Of a DNA stretch of 64,000 nt, positions 50,244-59,605 are shown one piece after another. Origin of the DNA: an uncultured Duncaniella sp. Its GTDB lineage: Bacteria > Bacteroidota > Bacteroidia > Bacteroidales > Muribaculaceae. Location of the stretch: positions 1 through 64,000 of the forward strand of contig CAJUSW010000006.1 in the NCBI GenBank assembly GCA_910589485.1. Reading direction: 5' to 3'. A program made the translations under genes and the position numbers. The notes under the pieces were generated by a model, which was given only the letters and a program-made list of their open reading frames with translations, was not told the origin of the DNA and did not search any database. Every line of letters starts with the position of its first letter. The first letter of the stretch is position 1.

Positions 50244-50369
50244 ACAGTGAACAGTTGATGGCTGAAACCCCGGCATATTTTCCCTCATCAGGCACTCAGG
50301 CTCCGTGGTGTGGCTCCCGAGGGTAAATGTGATGACATATGTAGGGCTTGCGTTAAAAAAATTCGGGGG

Positions 50370-50377
50370 CAAAGGTA
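50370..50377 (-). promoter_or_regulatory. OmpP1/FadL gene promoter, -7 element
   Basis: CAAAGGTA on the plus strand is TACCTTTG on the minus strand. The leader to ATG 50243 is ~120 bases; no known riboswitch was recognised in it. Confidence 0.68.
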
Positions 50378-50473
50378 CGCCTATAAGGCGAGACCCCCAA
50401 GCAATTAAAGCTTTTTTAACGCAAAAATCAGTCTTTTTCTCTTTTTCTCTGTTCTGTTTTTCCTGTGTTTGTC

Positions 50474-50854
50474 CTATATCTCCTCCCATTCGGCATCCGA
50501 GACCTGAGGCTCGCGTGGAGTATAGGCCCGCTTGTTGCGGGGAGCGGAAGTGTCCTGCTGTGAGGTGTAGTCGGCGGTGACGTGGATCTCCTCAAACTCG
50601 ATGTACTCGCCCTCGTCGCGGCCGAATATCTTGCGTTTGCGTTCGCGCGAAGCCCTGGGTTCCTGCTCTCGTTGGCCGTAGGCTCCCTGCTGGCTGCCAT
50701 AGGCACCCGCGCCGAAAGCGTCTCCGCCCATAGCCTGGCGGAACATGTCGTTGACCTTCTGCTGGAATTTACGCTTCATGTAGCGTGCCACGAGAGGTTT
50801 CACGACAAGCCACATCACGTAGACAAATATTATAGTACCTAAAAGTGTAATCAT
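50474..50854 (-). CDS. DUF4834 family membrane protein
   Basis: 126 residues. One N-terminal transmembrane helix (LLGTIIFVYVMWLVVKPLVA), a basic segment (RYMKRKFQQK), a Gly/Gln-rich linker, then an acidic C-terminus. DUF4834 genes are regularly found after pssA in Bacteroidota. Last gene of the psd-pssA operon. Function unknown. Confidence 0.85.
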   Translation of the reverse strand: MITLLGTIIFVYVMWLVVKPLVARYMKRKFQQKVNDMFRQAMGGDAFGAGAYGSQQGAYGQREQEPRASRERKRKIFGRDEGEYIEFEEIHVTADYTSQQDTSAPRNKRAYTPREPQVSDAEWEEI

Positions 50855-50968
50855 ATTGGATAGTTAGGGAAAGAATAAGGGGCCATCGTCCCTGCTGTGA
50901 CCGACAGTATGCGATGCGTCGGGGGTGGGACAGATAGGCTCTGCTTACGGGGTCTCGGCCCCGGTGCC

Positions 50969-51682
50969 TCAGTTGGCAGTGTCGGGATCGGTGCGCTTGC
51001 CCAACAGCGATATGAGTATGTAAAGTATGATGGTCCAGGCAAATCCGGCCACACCGTCGGTGATCACGAACAGCACGCATGCCAACAGAACGGTGTAGCG
51101 TCTCACATTGCCACGGAACGACAGGTCATGGAATTTCAGCGAGAACATCTTCAGCTCGCTCACCATCAGCAGTGATATCACCACTATCACCGGCACTATC
51201 ACAGCGTTGCCCGGATAGCCGTGCACATTGATCCATCCCAAGGTGCCGATCCAGAATATGGCATTGGCCGGGATGGGCAGACCGATGAACGATGTCGTCT
51301 GGCGCGTGTCCACATTGAACTTCGCGAGGCGCAACGCTCCCATCAGCGCGATGAGCAGGGCACAGGCGGGCCATATGGACCATCCGCCCTCCTGGAGCAT
51401 CACGTTCATCATCAGGAATGTCGGGGCCAGGCCGAAGCTCACCAGATCGCTCAGCGAGTCAAGCTCCTTGCCCATCGGGGAATAGGCTTTGAGCAAGCGG
51501 GCCGACATACCGTCGCAGAAGTCAAACACTGCTGCCGCGCCGATGAATATGCAGGCCCACTGGTGGGCGGTCAGTGACCATATAGTCATTGCGGGATAGA
51601 ACGCCAGCACCACCGCCACGCATCCGCACAGCAGATTCATGCAAGTGATGGTGTTGGGGATATATGTCTTTATGCTTTTCAC
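50969..51682 (-). CDS. pssA: CDP-diacylglycerol-serine O-phosphatidyltransferase
   Basis: 237 residues. Makes phosphatidylserine from CDP-diacylglycerol and serine at the inner membrane. The CDP-alcohol phosphotransferase motif DG-x2-AR-x8-G-x3-D-x3-D is intact (DGMSAR ... GKELDSLSD). About seven hydrophobic helices. Its product is decarboxylated by the upstream psd gene product. It lies 28 bases after psd. Confidence 0.94.
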   Translation of the reverse strand: MKSIKTYIPNTITCMNLLCGCVAVVLAFYPAMTIWSLTAHQWACIFIGAAAVFDFCDGMSARLLKAYSPMGKELDSLSDLVSFGLAPTFLMMNVMLQEGGWSIWPACALLIALMGALRLAKFNVDTRQTTSFIGLPIPANAIFWIGTLGWINVHGYPGNAVIVPVIVVISLLMVSELKMFSLKFHDLSFRGNVRRYTVLLACVLFVITDGVAGFAWTIILYILISLLGKRTDPDTAN

Positions 51683-51710
51683 TATAATCTCTTTGTTATT
51701 GTGGCTTTTC

Positions 51711-52376
51711 TTATTTCAGGTGGGCCACAGGGGTAACTCCGCCCACTGTCTTGTCGCCTACCTTCACCAGTATCTCGGCATCGAGAGGCAGATAGATGTC
51801 CACTCGCGAGCCGAATTTTATGAATCCGAGGTGATCCTCGATATTGGCCTGTTCGCCCGGACATGCGTATGTGACTATGCGTCGGGCCACAGCCCCGGCA
51901 ATCTGCCTCACTAATATCTCCTGTCCGTTGGTGGCGCGGATCAGTATGGTTGACCGCTCATTCTCTATGCTTGCCTTAGGCAGATAGGCGCTCAGGAAAC
52001 GGCCCTTGTGGTGACGCACCATCAGCACCTCGCCGTCGATCGGGAACCAGTTGGCGTGGACATTGAACACCGTCATGAACACCGACAGCATCCTCACCTT
52101 CCTCCTCAGCACCTCGGGCTCGAACACCTCCTCGAGTGCCACCACAGTACCGTCCACCGACGATACCACCACATTCTCTCTCTCCCCCTTGAACTTGCGG
52201 CGTGGCGAACGGAAGAAATTCACGACGAGCAGATACAGTATGCCCGAAATGATCGTGAAGGTGACGGGAATGGCCGCGGGGCGTATGAACATCCATGCCG
52301 ACAGGTTGATTATGACCAGTATCAGCATGAGCACTACCAGGATGTTGGTGCCTTCGCGATGTATCTTATACCTCAT
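51711..52376 (-). CDS. psd: Phosphatidylserine decarboxylase proenzyme
   Basis: 221 residues. Converts phosphatidylserine to phosphatidylethanolamine. Two N-terminal hydrophobic segments are followed by the Psd fold. The self-cleavage Gly-Ser lies in LGFIKFGSRVDIYLP near the C-terminus and yields the pyruvoyl cofactor on the alpha chain. The short archaeal-like form is usual in Bacteroidota. First gene of the operon, with minus-strand TACCTTTG at 52460-52467. Confidence 0.94.
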   Translation of the reverse strand: MRYKIHREGTNILVVLMLILVIINLSAWMFIRPAAIPVTFTIISGILYLLVVNFFRSPRRKFKGERENVVVSSVDGTVVALEEVFEPEVLRRKVRMLSVFMTVFNVHANWFPIDGEVLMVRHHKGRFLSAYLPKASIENERSTILIRATNGQEILVRQIAGAVARRIVTYACPGEQANIEDHLGFIKFGSRVDIYLPLDAEILVKVGDKTVGGVTPVAHLK

Positions 52377-52459
52377 AGGTGTGGAATTCGGCGTTGATGT
52401 TAGAGCTTGGTACTATTGGTACTTAGATGTGACAGTGGGTTTACGCTAATGTAATTATG

Positions 52460-52467
52460 CAAAGGTA
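52460..52467 (-). promoter_or_regulatory. psd-pssA operon promoter, -7 element
   Basis: CAAAGGTA on the plus strand reads TACCTTTG on the minus strand, 84 bases before the psd ATG. Confidence 0.68.
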
Positions 52468-52603
52468 GATTATTTTTTGCATTTTGCCAAAGCGTCGCTC
52501 CAAAGAATAGTAAATTTTATATAAATTTTAAGTAAACCTATTCCAATCTGATACTTCCTGATGAGGTTTCTTAAGATATTCCCTGAAATTATCAGGACAG
52601 GCC

Positions 52604-53077
52604 CTAAAATTCCACGAAAGCGAGCGGGAGGGTCGATTTCACCGAGGGGAGTATGAAGATGCGGTGCCGTCCCACGAGTATCACCCTCACGTCATGTCCG
52701 GCAAGAGTCTCGTATTCAAGCAGGGCCTGACGGCAAGCTCCGCACGGAGCGATAGGTGCTTCCACCTCCTCGCCATCGGTCCCGCGGGCTGCTATGGCTA
52801 TGGTCTCGAAGCGGGCCTCAGGGTAGCGTGCATGCGCATAGAAGCAGGCCGAGCGCTCGGCGCATGTCCCCGACGGATAGGCCACATTCTCCTGATTGGC
52901 TCCGGTGATTATCTCGCCGTTATCGAGCCTGATGGCGGCACCCACATGAAAGTGGCTATAGGGGGCATAGGAGCGGGTGGTGGCCTCGCGTGCGGCCTCT
53001 ACGAGATCGCGGTCCCCCTGGGTCAGCTCATCGAAAGTCACTTCGGTGACAGGGATGGTTATATCAAAATGCTTCAT
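52604..53077 (-). CDS. cdd: Cytidine deaminase
   Basis: 157 residues. Converts cytidine or deoxycytidine to uridine in pyrimidine salvage. The zinc site is complete: TCAERSA with the catalytic Glu (C72, E74) and APCGACRQ (C112, C115). The tetrameric small-subunit size fits. It is four bases downstream of the phosphatase gene and probably translated from the same message. Confidence 0.95.
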   Translation of the reverse strand: MKHFDITIPVTEVTFDELTQGDRDLVEAAREATTRSYAPYSHFHVGAAIRLDNGEIITGANQENVAYPSGTCAERSACFYAHARYPEARFETIAIAARGTDGEEVEAPIAPCGACRQALLEYETLAGHDVRVILVGRHRIFILPSVKSTLPLAFVEF

Positions 53078-53081
53078 CGGA

Positions 53082-53576
53082 TTAATATTGTTTTAATTGG
53101 TCATATAGATTCTGGCAACCGTCCTGGAGCAGATCGAGCACCAGCTCGAAACCCTCGGCACCTTCGTAATACGGATCCGGCACGTAGTCATATCGGGCCG
53201 ACGGAGAGAAGTACTCGGCCATGGCATGGATCTTGGCTTCAGCCTCGGGCGACGGGGCTATTCGGCGCAGGTTGGCTATGTTGGAGGCATCCATCCCTAT
53301 TATCAGGTCGAAATCATCGAAATCCTCGGTTCTCACCTGCCGGCAACGGTGGGTGAGGTCCAGCCCACGGCGTCGGGCATGGATGCGCATGCGGTGGTCG
53401 GGCAGATCTCCCACATGATAGTTCCCGGTCCCGGCTGAATCTATGATCCATTCATCGGGATTGCCCTGCTCCTCGACGATGGAACGCATTATCCCCTCGG
53501 CTGCCGGCGAACGGCATATGTTTCCGAGACACACGAATAGTACACGCTTCAGGGCTGTATTAGGAGTAGTTGTCAT
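53082..53576 (-). CDS. Low-molecular-weight protein tyrosine phosphatase
   Basis: 164 residues. The P-loop CLGNICRS (C16 to R22, CX5R) near the N-terminus and the general acid Asp in PDPYYEG near residue 134 are present. In bacteria such enzymes often counter tyrosine kinases of capsule export, but no such kinase is here. First gene of a two-gene unit with cdd. No clear promoter was seen; a terminator for the upstream LpxA homologue lies between. Confidence 0.93.
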   Translation of the reverse strand: MTTTPNTALKRVLFVCLGNICRSPAAEGIMRSIVEEQGNPDEWIIDSAGTGNYHVGDLPDHRMRIHARRRGLDLTHRCRQVRTEDFDDFDLIIGMDASNIANLRRIAPSPEAEAKIHAMAEYFSPSARYDYVPDPYYEGAEGFELVLDLLQDGCQNLYDQLKQY

Positions 53577-53619
53577 AACAATAGTAACAAATCAGGATAT
53601 ATAAATTGGCGTTAAAGGC

Positions 53620-53690
53620 GTTAAAAAGGACAAAAGGGCGGTCCCGGCAATCATTTCTTATGCCGGTCTCGTCCTTTTGTCCGTTTTGAG
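53620..53690 (-). terminator. Terminator of the LpxA homologue
   Basis: GGACAAAAGG (53628-53637) pairs with CCTTTTGTCC (53673-53682), with an inner CCGGCA/TGCCGG stem. Read on the minus strand it ends GTCCTTTTTAA, a proper U-tract. Confidence 0.85.
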
Positions 53691-53729
53691 CCTATGTATT
53701 TTGTTCAATTGGCTTGGGGAGAAGGGGGA

Positions 53730-54518
53730 TTATTCGAGATCCTTGGGTATGGCCACGATCTTCAGGTTGCAATCGTTGATGAACTTGAGGATGTTATCGC
53801 GTTCGGGCGACGGATCCACGTCGGCCTCGATACGCTTCACGGCGTTGAACACCGAGGTACCGGTCTGATACAGGTGGCGGTAGCACTTGGCGATATCGTC
53901 GATGCGATCCTCGCTCATCTCGTCATGCTTGCGCAGGAGGAAAGCGTTCACTCCGAAGTAGGATGTGGGGTTGTGGGCCATGATGCAGTAGGGGGGTACA
54001 TTGCCGGTGATGCGGCAACCGCCCTTCACGAGCACCCAGTCGCCTATGCGCGAATTCTCGTGCACCACTACGCTCGACGACAGGATGGTACATTCGCCTA
54101 TCTCCACGTCGCCGGCTATCGACACGTTGTTGCCTATCACGGCTTTCCCCTTAATGTGGGAATCGTGACCCACGTGGGAATTGGCCATGAGGAACGATCC
54201 GCCGCCGATGCGTGTGCCCCCGTCGCTCTCGATGCCACGGTTGATGATCACGTTCTCGCGTATCACCACATTGTCACCGATATAGCAGTAGGTGAAACCG
54301 CCTTTCCAGCGGAAATCCTGGGGATCGGCTCCCACGATCGCGCCCTGGAACACCTTGCAGTTCTTGCCCATGCGTGTTCCGCGGATGATGCTCGCAAACG
54401 GCATGATCACGCAGTTGTCACCGATCTCAACGTCCTTGTCGATGTATGCGAAAGGATGGATCTTAACGTTCTCGCCTATCTTGGCCGAGGGGTCGATGTG
54501 AGCTTTATCGCTAATCAT
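53730..54518 (-). CDS. LpxA-like UDP-GlcNAc O-acyltransferase (divergent)
   Basis: 262 residues. Left-handed beta-helix of hexapeptide repeats (IGENVKIHPFAYIDKDVEIG..) with a helical C-terminus, as in LpxA, which starts lipid A synthesis by 3-O-acylating UDP-GlcNAc. GADPQDFRWKG and NSHVGHD (the second His, H118, aligns with the catalytic His of E. coli LpxA) support this. The segment usually reading VHQFxRIG is VHENSRIG here. No lpxC, lpxD or fabZ is adjacent, so it may be a paralogue with a different donor or acceptor. Terminator follows. Confidence 0.82.
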   Translation of the reverse strand: MISDKAHIDPSAKIGENVKIHPFAYIDKDVEIGDNCVIMPFASIIRGTRMGKNCKVFQGAIVGADPQDFRWKGGFTYCYIGDNVVIRENVIINRGIESDGGTRIGGGSFLMANSHVGHDSHIKGKAVIGNNVSIAGDVEIGECTILSSSVVVHENSRIGDWVLVKGGCRITGNVPPYCIMAHNPTSYFGVNAFLLRKHDEMSEDRIDDIAKCYRHLYQTGTSVFNAVKRIEADVDPSPERDNILKFINDCNLKIVAIPKDLE

Positions 54519-54660
54519 AATAGTATTTGCCTATAAGGTTATTGAGGTTATGAGGTAGTAAATAGCGCTTTCAGGCAGGGCGATAATTCCGGTCAGTGAC
54601 CGGTGGTATCTGTGGTGAGGCAAGGGGGATGAGGTTTCCGGTCGAAATACCTCAAGGAAA

Positions 54661-54723
54661 TACCCCGAAAGGTATAACCTTATAACCCCTTAACCTCATA
54701 ACCTTTGCCTGAAAGGCAAATAA
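54661..54723 (-). repeat. GGTTA-repeat plus hairpin after the efflux operon
   Basis: On the minus strand, past the TolC-like stop codon, a TTTGCC-TTTCA-GGCAAA hairpin leads into AGGTTATGAGGTTAAGGGGT-type repeats (54673-54705). An inverted AAGGTTATTGAGGTTATGAG lies nearby at about 54535-54555. Same layout as at 46290 and 48140. Confidence 0.6.
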
Positions 54724-56109
54724 TCATCGTCCTCCGCCCAGATTCTGGTAGAGGTTGATGAGGGCGCGGGAAGCGGCGAGATTGGTTGTGATCTGGGCGG
54801 TCTGTGCGCCGAGAAGGTTCTGCTGGGCGGTGAGGACCTCCAGATAAGTTGTCGAACCGTCAAAGAGCAACAGCTCGTTGGTGATGTCGACAGCCTTAGC
54901 CATATTCTCAACCTGCTGGGCGAGCCAAGCCTGCTTCTCGAGGCTCTTCTCGTAGGTGGTGAGGGCATCGCTTACGTCGGCTGCGGCGCTCATCAGGGCA
55001 TACTCAAAGTTGTTGAGGGCCTGCTTCTGCTGAGCCTTTGCAGCCTCGAGACGGGCAATGTTCTGTCCGCGTGAGAAGAGGGGGGCGGTGAGGCTTGCTC
55101 CGAGCTGTACGAACCATTCGGCGGGGTTCATGATTGCCGAGCCGATGAGGTTGGTGAATCCGGCGTTGGCGGTGATTGCCAGCGAGGGGTAGAACGCAGC
55201 GCGGGCCGAGTTGGTGGCGTAGAAGGCCGATGCGAGGGCCATCTCGGAAGCGCGCACGTCGGGACGGGCGGCCAGTTCAACCATGGGCACCGACGAGCGG
55301 GCTATGGCGGGCTGGTTGAGGTTGGCGCTTGCGGGAATGCTCCACTTCTGGGGCATGGTGTTGAGCAGGAGCGAGAGGGTGTTGTTGGCCTCGTGGAGCG
55401 ACATTTCGATGTCGTTGATCGAAGCCTCGATGCTGAAGTACTGGGCCTCGCTCTGTACCACAGCGTTCTCGCGCATACGGCCGGCCTCCTTGAGGTCGCG
55501 CATGGTCTGCACGCTCTGCTTCCACAGCACGGCGGTCTCGCGCGACAGGTCGAGCTGGCTCTGCAGGGCGGCGATGGTGTAGTAGCACTGGGCCACGCCG
55601 GCGATGATCTGGGAGCGCACTGCCTGCTCATAGGCCTGGGCCTGCATCTCGGCTACTTCGGCACCACGGCGGTTGTTGCGCAGTTTACCGAAGATGTCTA
55701 TCTCCCAGTTGACAGCCAAGGGGAGCGAGTAGCTCCACTCGCTCCAGTTGTTGAGCATGCGGGAGCGGTTGGCGTTGGGGGCTAATGCCACCGAGGGAAG
55801 GTAGGAGAGACGGGCACCCTTGAGCTGTGCGTGGGCTATGTCCACGTTGAGCTTGGCGTTGTTGAGGTCCTTGTTGTTGGCAAGGGCGCGCTCGATGAGA
55901 TCGGCCAGCTGGGGATCGGTGAACACCTGTTGCCATTTCAGGTTACCGAACGTGGTCTCGTCGGTCTCCTGCTTAACGGCCTCGGCATACTCGTTCACAA
56001 GCGCGCTGTTCACCTTCTCGGGATTGTAGGTCGAGTAGATCCCGCAGCTGCTGAGCGCGCTCACGCTCAGTGAGGCTGCAAGAAGGAGTGAAATATTATT
56101 GATTCTCAT
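54724..56109 (-). CDS. Outer-membrane efflux lipoprotein, NodT/OprM type
   Basis: 461 residues. Lipobox at SALSSC after a short signal, then two TolC-type repeats of long helices and short strands (INLYQNLGGGR at the C-terminus). Forms the trimeric outer-membrane duct of the tripartite pump encoded upstream. Third gene of the operon, 64 bases after the RND permease. Confidence 0.94.
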   Translation of the reverse strand: MRINNISLLLAASLSVSALSSCGIYSTYNPEKVNSALVNEYAEAVKQETDETTFGNLKWQQVFTDPQLADLIERALANNKDLNNAKLNVDIAHAQLKGARLSYLPSVALAPNANRSRMLNNWSEWSYSLPLAVNWEIDIFGKLRNNRRGAEVAEMQAQAYEQAVRSQIIAGVAQCYYTIAALQSQLDLSRETAVLWKQSVQTMRDLKEAGRMRENAVVQSEAQYFSIEASINDIEMSLHEANNTLSLLLNTMPQKWSIPASANLNQPAIARSSVPMVELAARPDVRASEMALASAFYATNSARAAFYPSLAITANAGFTNLIGSAIMNPAEWFVQLGASLTAPLFSRGQNIARLEAAKAQQKQALNNFEYALMSAAADVSDALTTYEKSLEKQAWLAQQVENMAKAVDITNELLLFDGSTTYLEVLTAQQNLLGAQTAQITTNLAASRALINLYQNLGGGR

Positions 56110-56173
56110 TTCTTTATGCTTGTATCTCTGCGGAAATTGGGGGCATAACCCTCAATTTCCGCAGGAATTTGAA

Positions 56174-59100
56174 TTAATTAGCTGAATACTGCTCGATTTC
56201 GTTCTCGATGCCTTCATTGTCGGTATCCTCCCACTTGAGCGGGGTGATCTTCTCCTGGATCTTCTGGAATATCACGAAGAGCGCGGGCACGATGAGCACC
56301 TGGAGGATCATACCGATGAGCATACCGCCGATCGAACCTGTACCGAGGGCGCGGTTACCGTTGGCACCGGCTCCGGAGGCGAACATCATAGGCAACAGAC
56401 CGATGATCATGGCCAGCGAGGTCATGAGGATAGGACGAAGACGGGCCGATGCTCCCTGGATGGCGGCGTTGACGATCGACATGCCTGTGCGGCGACGTTC
56501 GACGGCAAACTCCACGATAAGGATCGCATTCTTGGCCAGAAGTCCGATAAGCATGATGAGCGCGATCTGCAGATAGATGTTATTGGAGATTCCGAATATC
56601 TGGGCGAAGATGAATGTACCCATGAGGCCGAAGGGGATCGAGAAGATTACCGCAAACGGCAGGATGTAGCTCTCATACTGGGCCGAGAGAAGCAGGTACA
56701 CGAAGAGGAGACACAGGCCGAAGATGATGGCAGTTGTGGAGCCGGCACCGCTTGAGGCCTCCTCACGGGTCATACCCGAGTACTCGTAGCCGTAGCCCGG
56801 GGGAAGGGTCTCGGCTGCCACGCGCTCGATAGCTGCAAGACAGTCACCCGAGGTGTAGCCGGGGTTAGGCTGACCGGTTACCGAGATCGACTGGAACATG
56901 TTGAATCGGTTCAGAAGGTCAGGGCCATATACCTTAGTGAGGGTCACATAGTTGGAGAGCGAAGCCATTTCGCCGCCGTTGCGTATCTTGATGGCCGAGA
57001 GGGTCTCGGGGCTTACGCGGGCTTCGGGCGAGGCCTGCATCATCACACGGTAGATCTTACCGAAGCGGTTGAAGTTGGACACGTACATACCGCCGTAGTA
57101 ACCCTGCAGGGTGGTGAGGATGTCCTTGGGCGAGATGCCGGCCTGCTTGGCCTTGGCGGCATCGATGTCGATCATGTACTGGGGGAAGGTGGGGTTGAAC
57201 GTGGTCATGGCCACCTGTACCTCGGGCTGCTGGTTGAGCTTGGCGAGGAAGCCCTGTACCACGGCGAAGAAGTCGTTGACCTCACCGCCGGTCTTGTCCT
57301 GCATCTTCAGCTCGAAACCGTTGGTGAGCGAGTAACCGGTGATCATAGGTGGAGCGAATAGTACCACACGACCGTCCTTGATGGCGGCTCCGGTCATAGC
57401 GTAGAGTTTGCCGAGGATAGCGTTGGAGGTCTGGTCGGCGCGCTTGCGGTCCTCCCAGTTCTTGAGCTTGAGGATGAATGTACCGTAGGTGGCACCCTGG
57501 CCTGCCATGAACGAGTAACCCACGATCTTGTTGCGGTACTCGATTTCGGGCACGGTGGCGAGGATGGCGTCAACCTTGTCCATCACCTCCTCGGTGCGCT
57601 CCTGGGATGTGCCCGGGGGCATGTCCACCATACAGAAGAGCACGCCGGTGTCCTCGTTGGGCACGAGGGTTGAGGTGGTGATGCTCATGAGCCATACAAG
57701 GATGGCCACCGATGCGGCTACGATGCCGAACGAGGTGATCTTGTGGTGGATGAAGAATGTGGTGAACTTATCGTAAGCCTTGAGGATGCGGCCGAAACCG
57801 ATCTCGAAGCCCTTGTGGAAGCGCTTGCCGAAGATGCCGAGCACAGTCACGATGGCACACACAGCGGCGATGGCCAGCTGCAGGGGCTTGTGGATGTTGT
57901 ACCAGCCGAGCACCATGAAGGTGATGGTGGCCACAAGGAATGCGAAGGTGATCAGCGGGGGAAGGTCGAGGGTGAAGCGACGCTTGGCCTGGCCTACCAC
58001 TGCCTCGCCGGCTGCCTTGTAGGCGGTGCCCATGCGCTCCTTGAGGGTTGAGTCGTCATGACCCTTGAGGAACACGGCACAGAGCGCGGGCGAAAGTGTC
58101 AACGCGTTCAACGCCGAGATACCGATGGCTATGGCCATTGTGAGACCAAACTGGCGGTAGAACACACCGGTGGTGCCGCTCATGAACGACACGGGGATGA
58201 ACACGAGCATCATTACGAGTGTGATCGAGATGATGGCGCCACCAATCTCGCCCATCGCGTCGATCGAGGCCTTGCGCGCATTCTTGTAGCCCACATCGAG
58301 CTTGGCGTGCACGGCCTCCACCACGACTATGGCGTCGTCGACCACAATCGCGATCGCAAGCACAAGGGCCGAGAGGGTGATGAGGTTGATCGAGAAGCCG
58401 ATCAGGTTCATGAAGAAGAATGTACCCACGAGGGCCACAGGGATGGCGATGGCGGGGATGATGGTGGAGCGGATGTCCTGGAGGAACACGTACACCACGA
58501 AGAACACGAGGATGAATGCCTCGATGAGGGTCTTGATCACCTCGTGGATCGAGGCGTCAAGGAAGTCGTTGTTGTTCATCGGCACGGCTATCGCGAGACC
58601 GGCGGGGAGATCCTTCTTCATCTCGTCCACCACCTTGAGACAGTCGTTGATGATCTGGGTAGCGTTGGAGCCGGCGGTCTGGAACACGATACAGCCGGTG
58701 GAGGGGTAGCCGTTGAGGGCGTTGGAGAAGCCGTAGGTCACACGGCCAAGCTCTACCTTGGCTACGTCGCCGAGGCGGAGCACCTCGCCGGTGGGCTTGG
58801 CTGCCACCACGATGTCCTCAAACTGCTCGGGGGTTGTGAGACGTCCACGGTACTTCAGGGTGTACTGGAAGCTCTGGTCGCCCTGCTCGCCGAATGCACC
58901 GGGAGCGGCCTCGATATTCTGCTCGGCAAGCGCGAAGCTGATGTCGGTAGGCATCAGGCCATACTGGGCCATCACCTCGGGCTTGAGCCATATACGCATC
59001 GAGTAGTCGGCACCGAACGACATAACGTCGCCCACACCCGACACACGCTGCAGCTGGGGGATCATGTTGATCTTGGCATAGTTGTCGATGAACTCGGACG

Positions 59101-59551
59101 AGTAGCGGCCCGTCGGGTCATACAGCGCCACCATGATAAGCATGGATGACTGACGCTTCTGGGTGAGCACGCCCACCTGGGTAACCTCGGCGGGGAGCAG
59201 GTTCTGGGCCTTGGCCACACGGTTCTGCACGTCCACAGCGGCCATGTCGGGGTCGAAGCCCTGCTCGAAGTACACTGTGATGTCGGCCGAGCCGGTATTG
59301 GTGGCTGTAGATTCCATGTAGGTCATACCCTCGGCACCGTTGATCGACTCCTCGAGAGGTGCGATCACCGAGTTGAGCACGGCCTGGGCATTGGCACCCG
59401 TGTAGGTTGTGGACACACGGATGGTAGGAGGTGCGATGTCAGGGAACTGGGTCACGGGCAGTGAGAAAAGCCCGATCAAGCCCAGCAGTACGATGAAGAT
59501 TGAGATCACCGTCGACAGCACCGGCCTGTTAATAAATGTATCTAATTTCAT
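56174..59551 (-). CDS. RND (HAE1-family) multidrug efflux permease
   Basis: 1125 residues. AcrB-like proton-driven pump. Proton-relay Asp pair in IAIVVDDAIVVVEAV (about 405-406) and Lys in LIGLLAKNAILIVEFA are present, as are both porter-domain repeats. It is about 75 residues longer than AcrB because of an insert at about 501-580 (57812-58051). The insert carries two extra hydrophobic segments, PPLITFAFLVATITFMVLGW and LQLAIAAVCAIVTVLGIFG, between the TM6 and TM7 equivalents. A 7-bp tandem repeat lies between it and the adaptor gene. Drug spectrum unknown. Confidence 0.95.
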   Translation of the reverse strand: MKLDTFINRPVLSTVISIFIVLLGLIGLFSLPVTQFPDIAPPTIRVSTTYTGANAQAVLNSVIAPLEESINGAEGMTYMESTATNTGSADITVYFEQGFDPDMAAVDVQNRVAKAQNLLPAEVTQVGVLTQKRQSSMLIMVALYDPTGRYSSEFIDNYAKINMIPQLQRVSGVGDVMSFGADYSMRIWLKPEVMAQYGLMPTDISFALAEQNIEAAPGAFGEQGDQSFQYTLKYRGRLTTPEQFEDIVVAAKPTGEVLRLGDVAKVELGRVTYGFSNALNGYPSTGCIVFQTAGSNATQIINDCLKVVDEMKKDLPAGLAIAVPMNNNDFLDASIHEVIKTLIEAFILVFFVVYVFLQDIRSTIIPAIAIPVALVGTFFFMNLIGFSINLITLSALVLAIAIVVDDAIVVVEAVHAKLDVGYKNARKASIDAMGEIGGAIISITLVMMLVFIPVSFMSGTTGVFYRQFGLTMAIAIGISALNALTLSPALCAVFLKGHDDSTLKERMGTAYKAAGEAVVGQAKRRFTLDLPPLITFAFLVATITFMVLGWYNIHKPLQLAIAAVCAIVTVLGIFGKRFHKGFEIGFGRILKAYDKFTTFFIHHKITSFGIVAASVAILVWLMSITTSTLVPNEDTGVLFCMVDMPPGTSQERTEEVMDKVDAILATVPEIEYRNKIVGYSFMAGQGATYGTFILKLKNWEDRKRADQTSNAILGKLYAMTGAAIKDGRVVLFAPPMITGYSLTNGFELKMQDKTGGEVNDFFAVVQGFLAKLNQQPEVQVAMTTFNPTFPQYMIDIDAAKAKQAGISPKDILTTLQGYYGGMYVSNFNRFGKIYRVMMQASPEARVSPETLSAIKIRNGGEMASLSNYVTLTKVYGPDLLNRFNMFQSISVTGQPNPGYTSGDCLAAIERVAAETLPPGYGYEYSGMTREEASSGAGSTTAIIFGLCLLFVYLLLSAQYESYILPFAVIFSIPFGLMGTFIFAQIFGISNNIYLQIALIMLIGLLAKNAILIVEFAVERRRTGMSIVNAAIQGASARLRPILMTSLAMIIGLLPMMFASGAGANGNRALGTGSIGGMLIGMILQVLIVPALFVIFQKIQEKITPLKWEDTDNEGIENEIEQYSAN

Positions 59552-59577
59552 TGTCGATAAGTTATTGAGCTTAAGCT

Positions 59578-59605
59578 CTATACTCTATACTTTATACTCT
59601 ATACT
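59578..59605. repeat. 7-bp tandem repeat between adaptor and permease genes
   Basis: Four units of CTATACT (third unit TTATACT) fill the intercistronic gap, next to a perfect 12-bp palindrome GAGCTTAAGCTC (59567-59578). The same heptad occurs inverted (AGTATAG) in the 13.9- and 15.0-kb island repeats. Confidence 0.85.

Noticed and set aside
50244..50369. Riboswitch in the 120-base leader of the OmpP1/FadL gene
   Set aside because: A few short complementary stretches were noted, but no known aptamer consensus could be matched.
58058..59149. 363-codon plus-strand frame inside the RND permease
   Set aside because: The His/Gly/Val-rich translation is typical of antisense shadows of GC-biased membrane genes. 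No promoter or domain is present.
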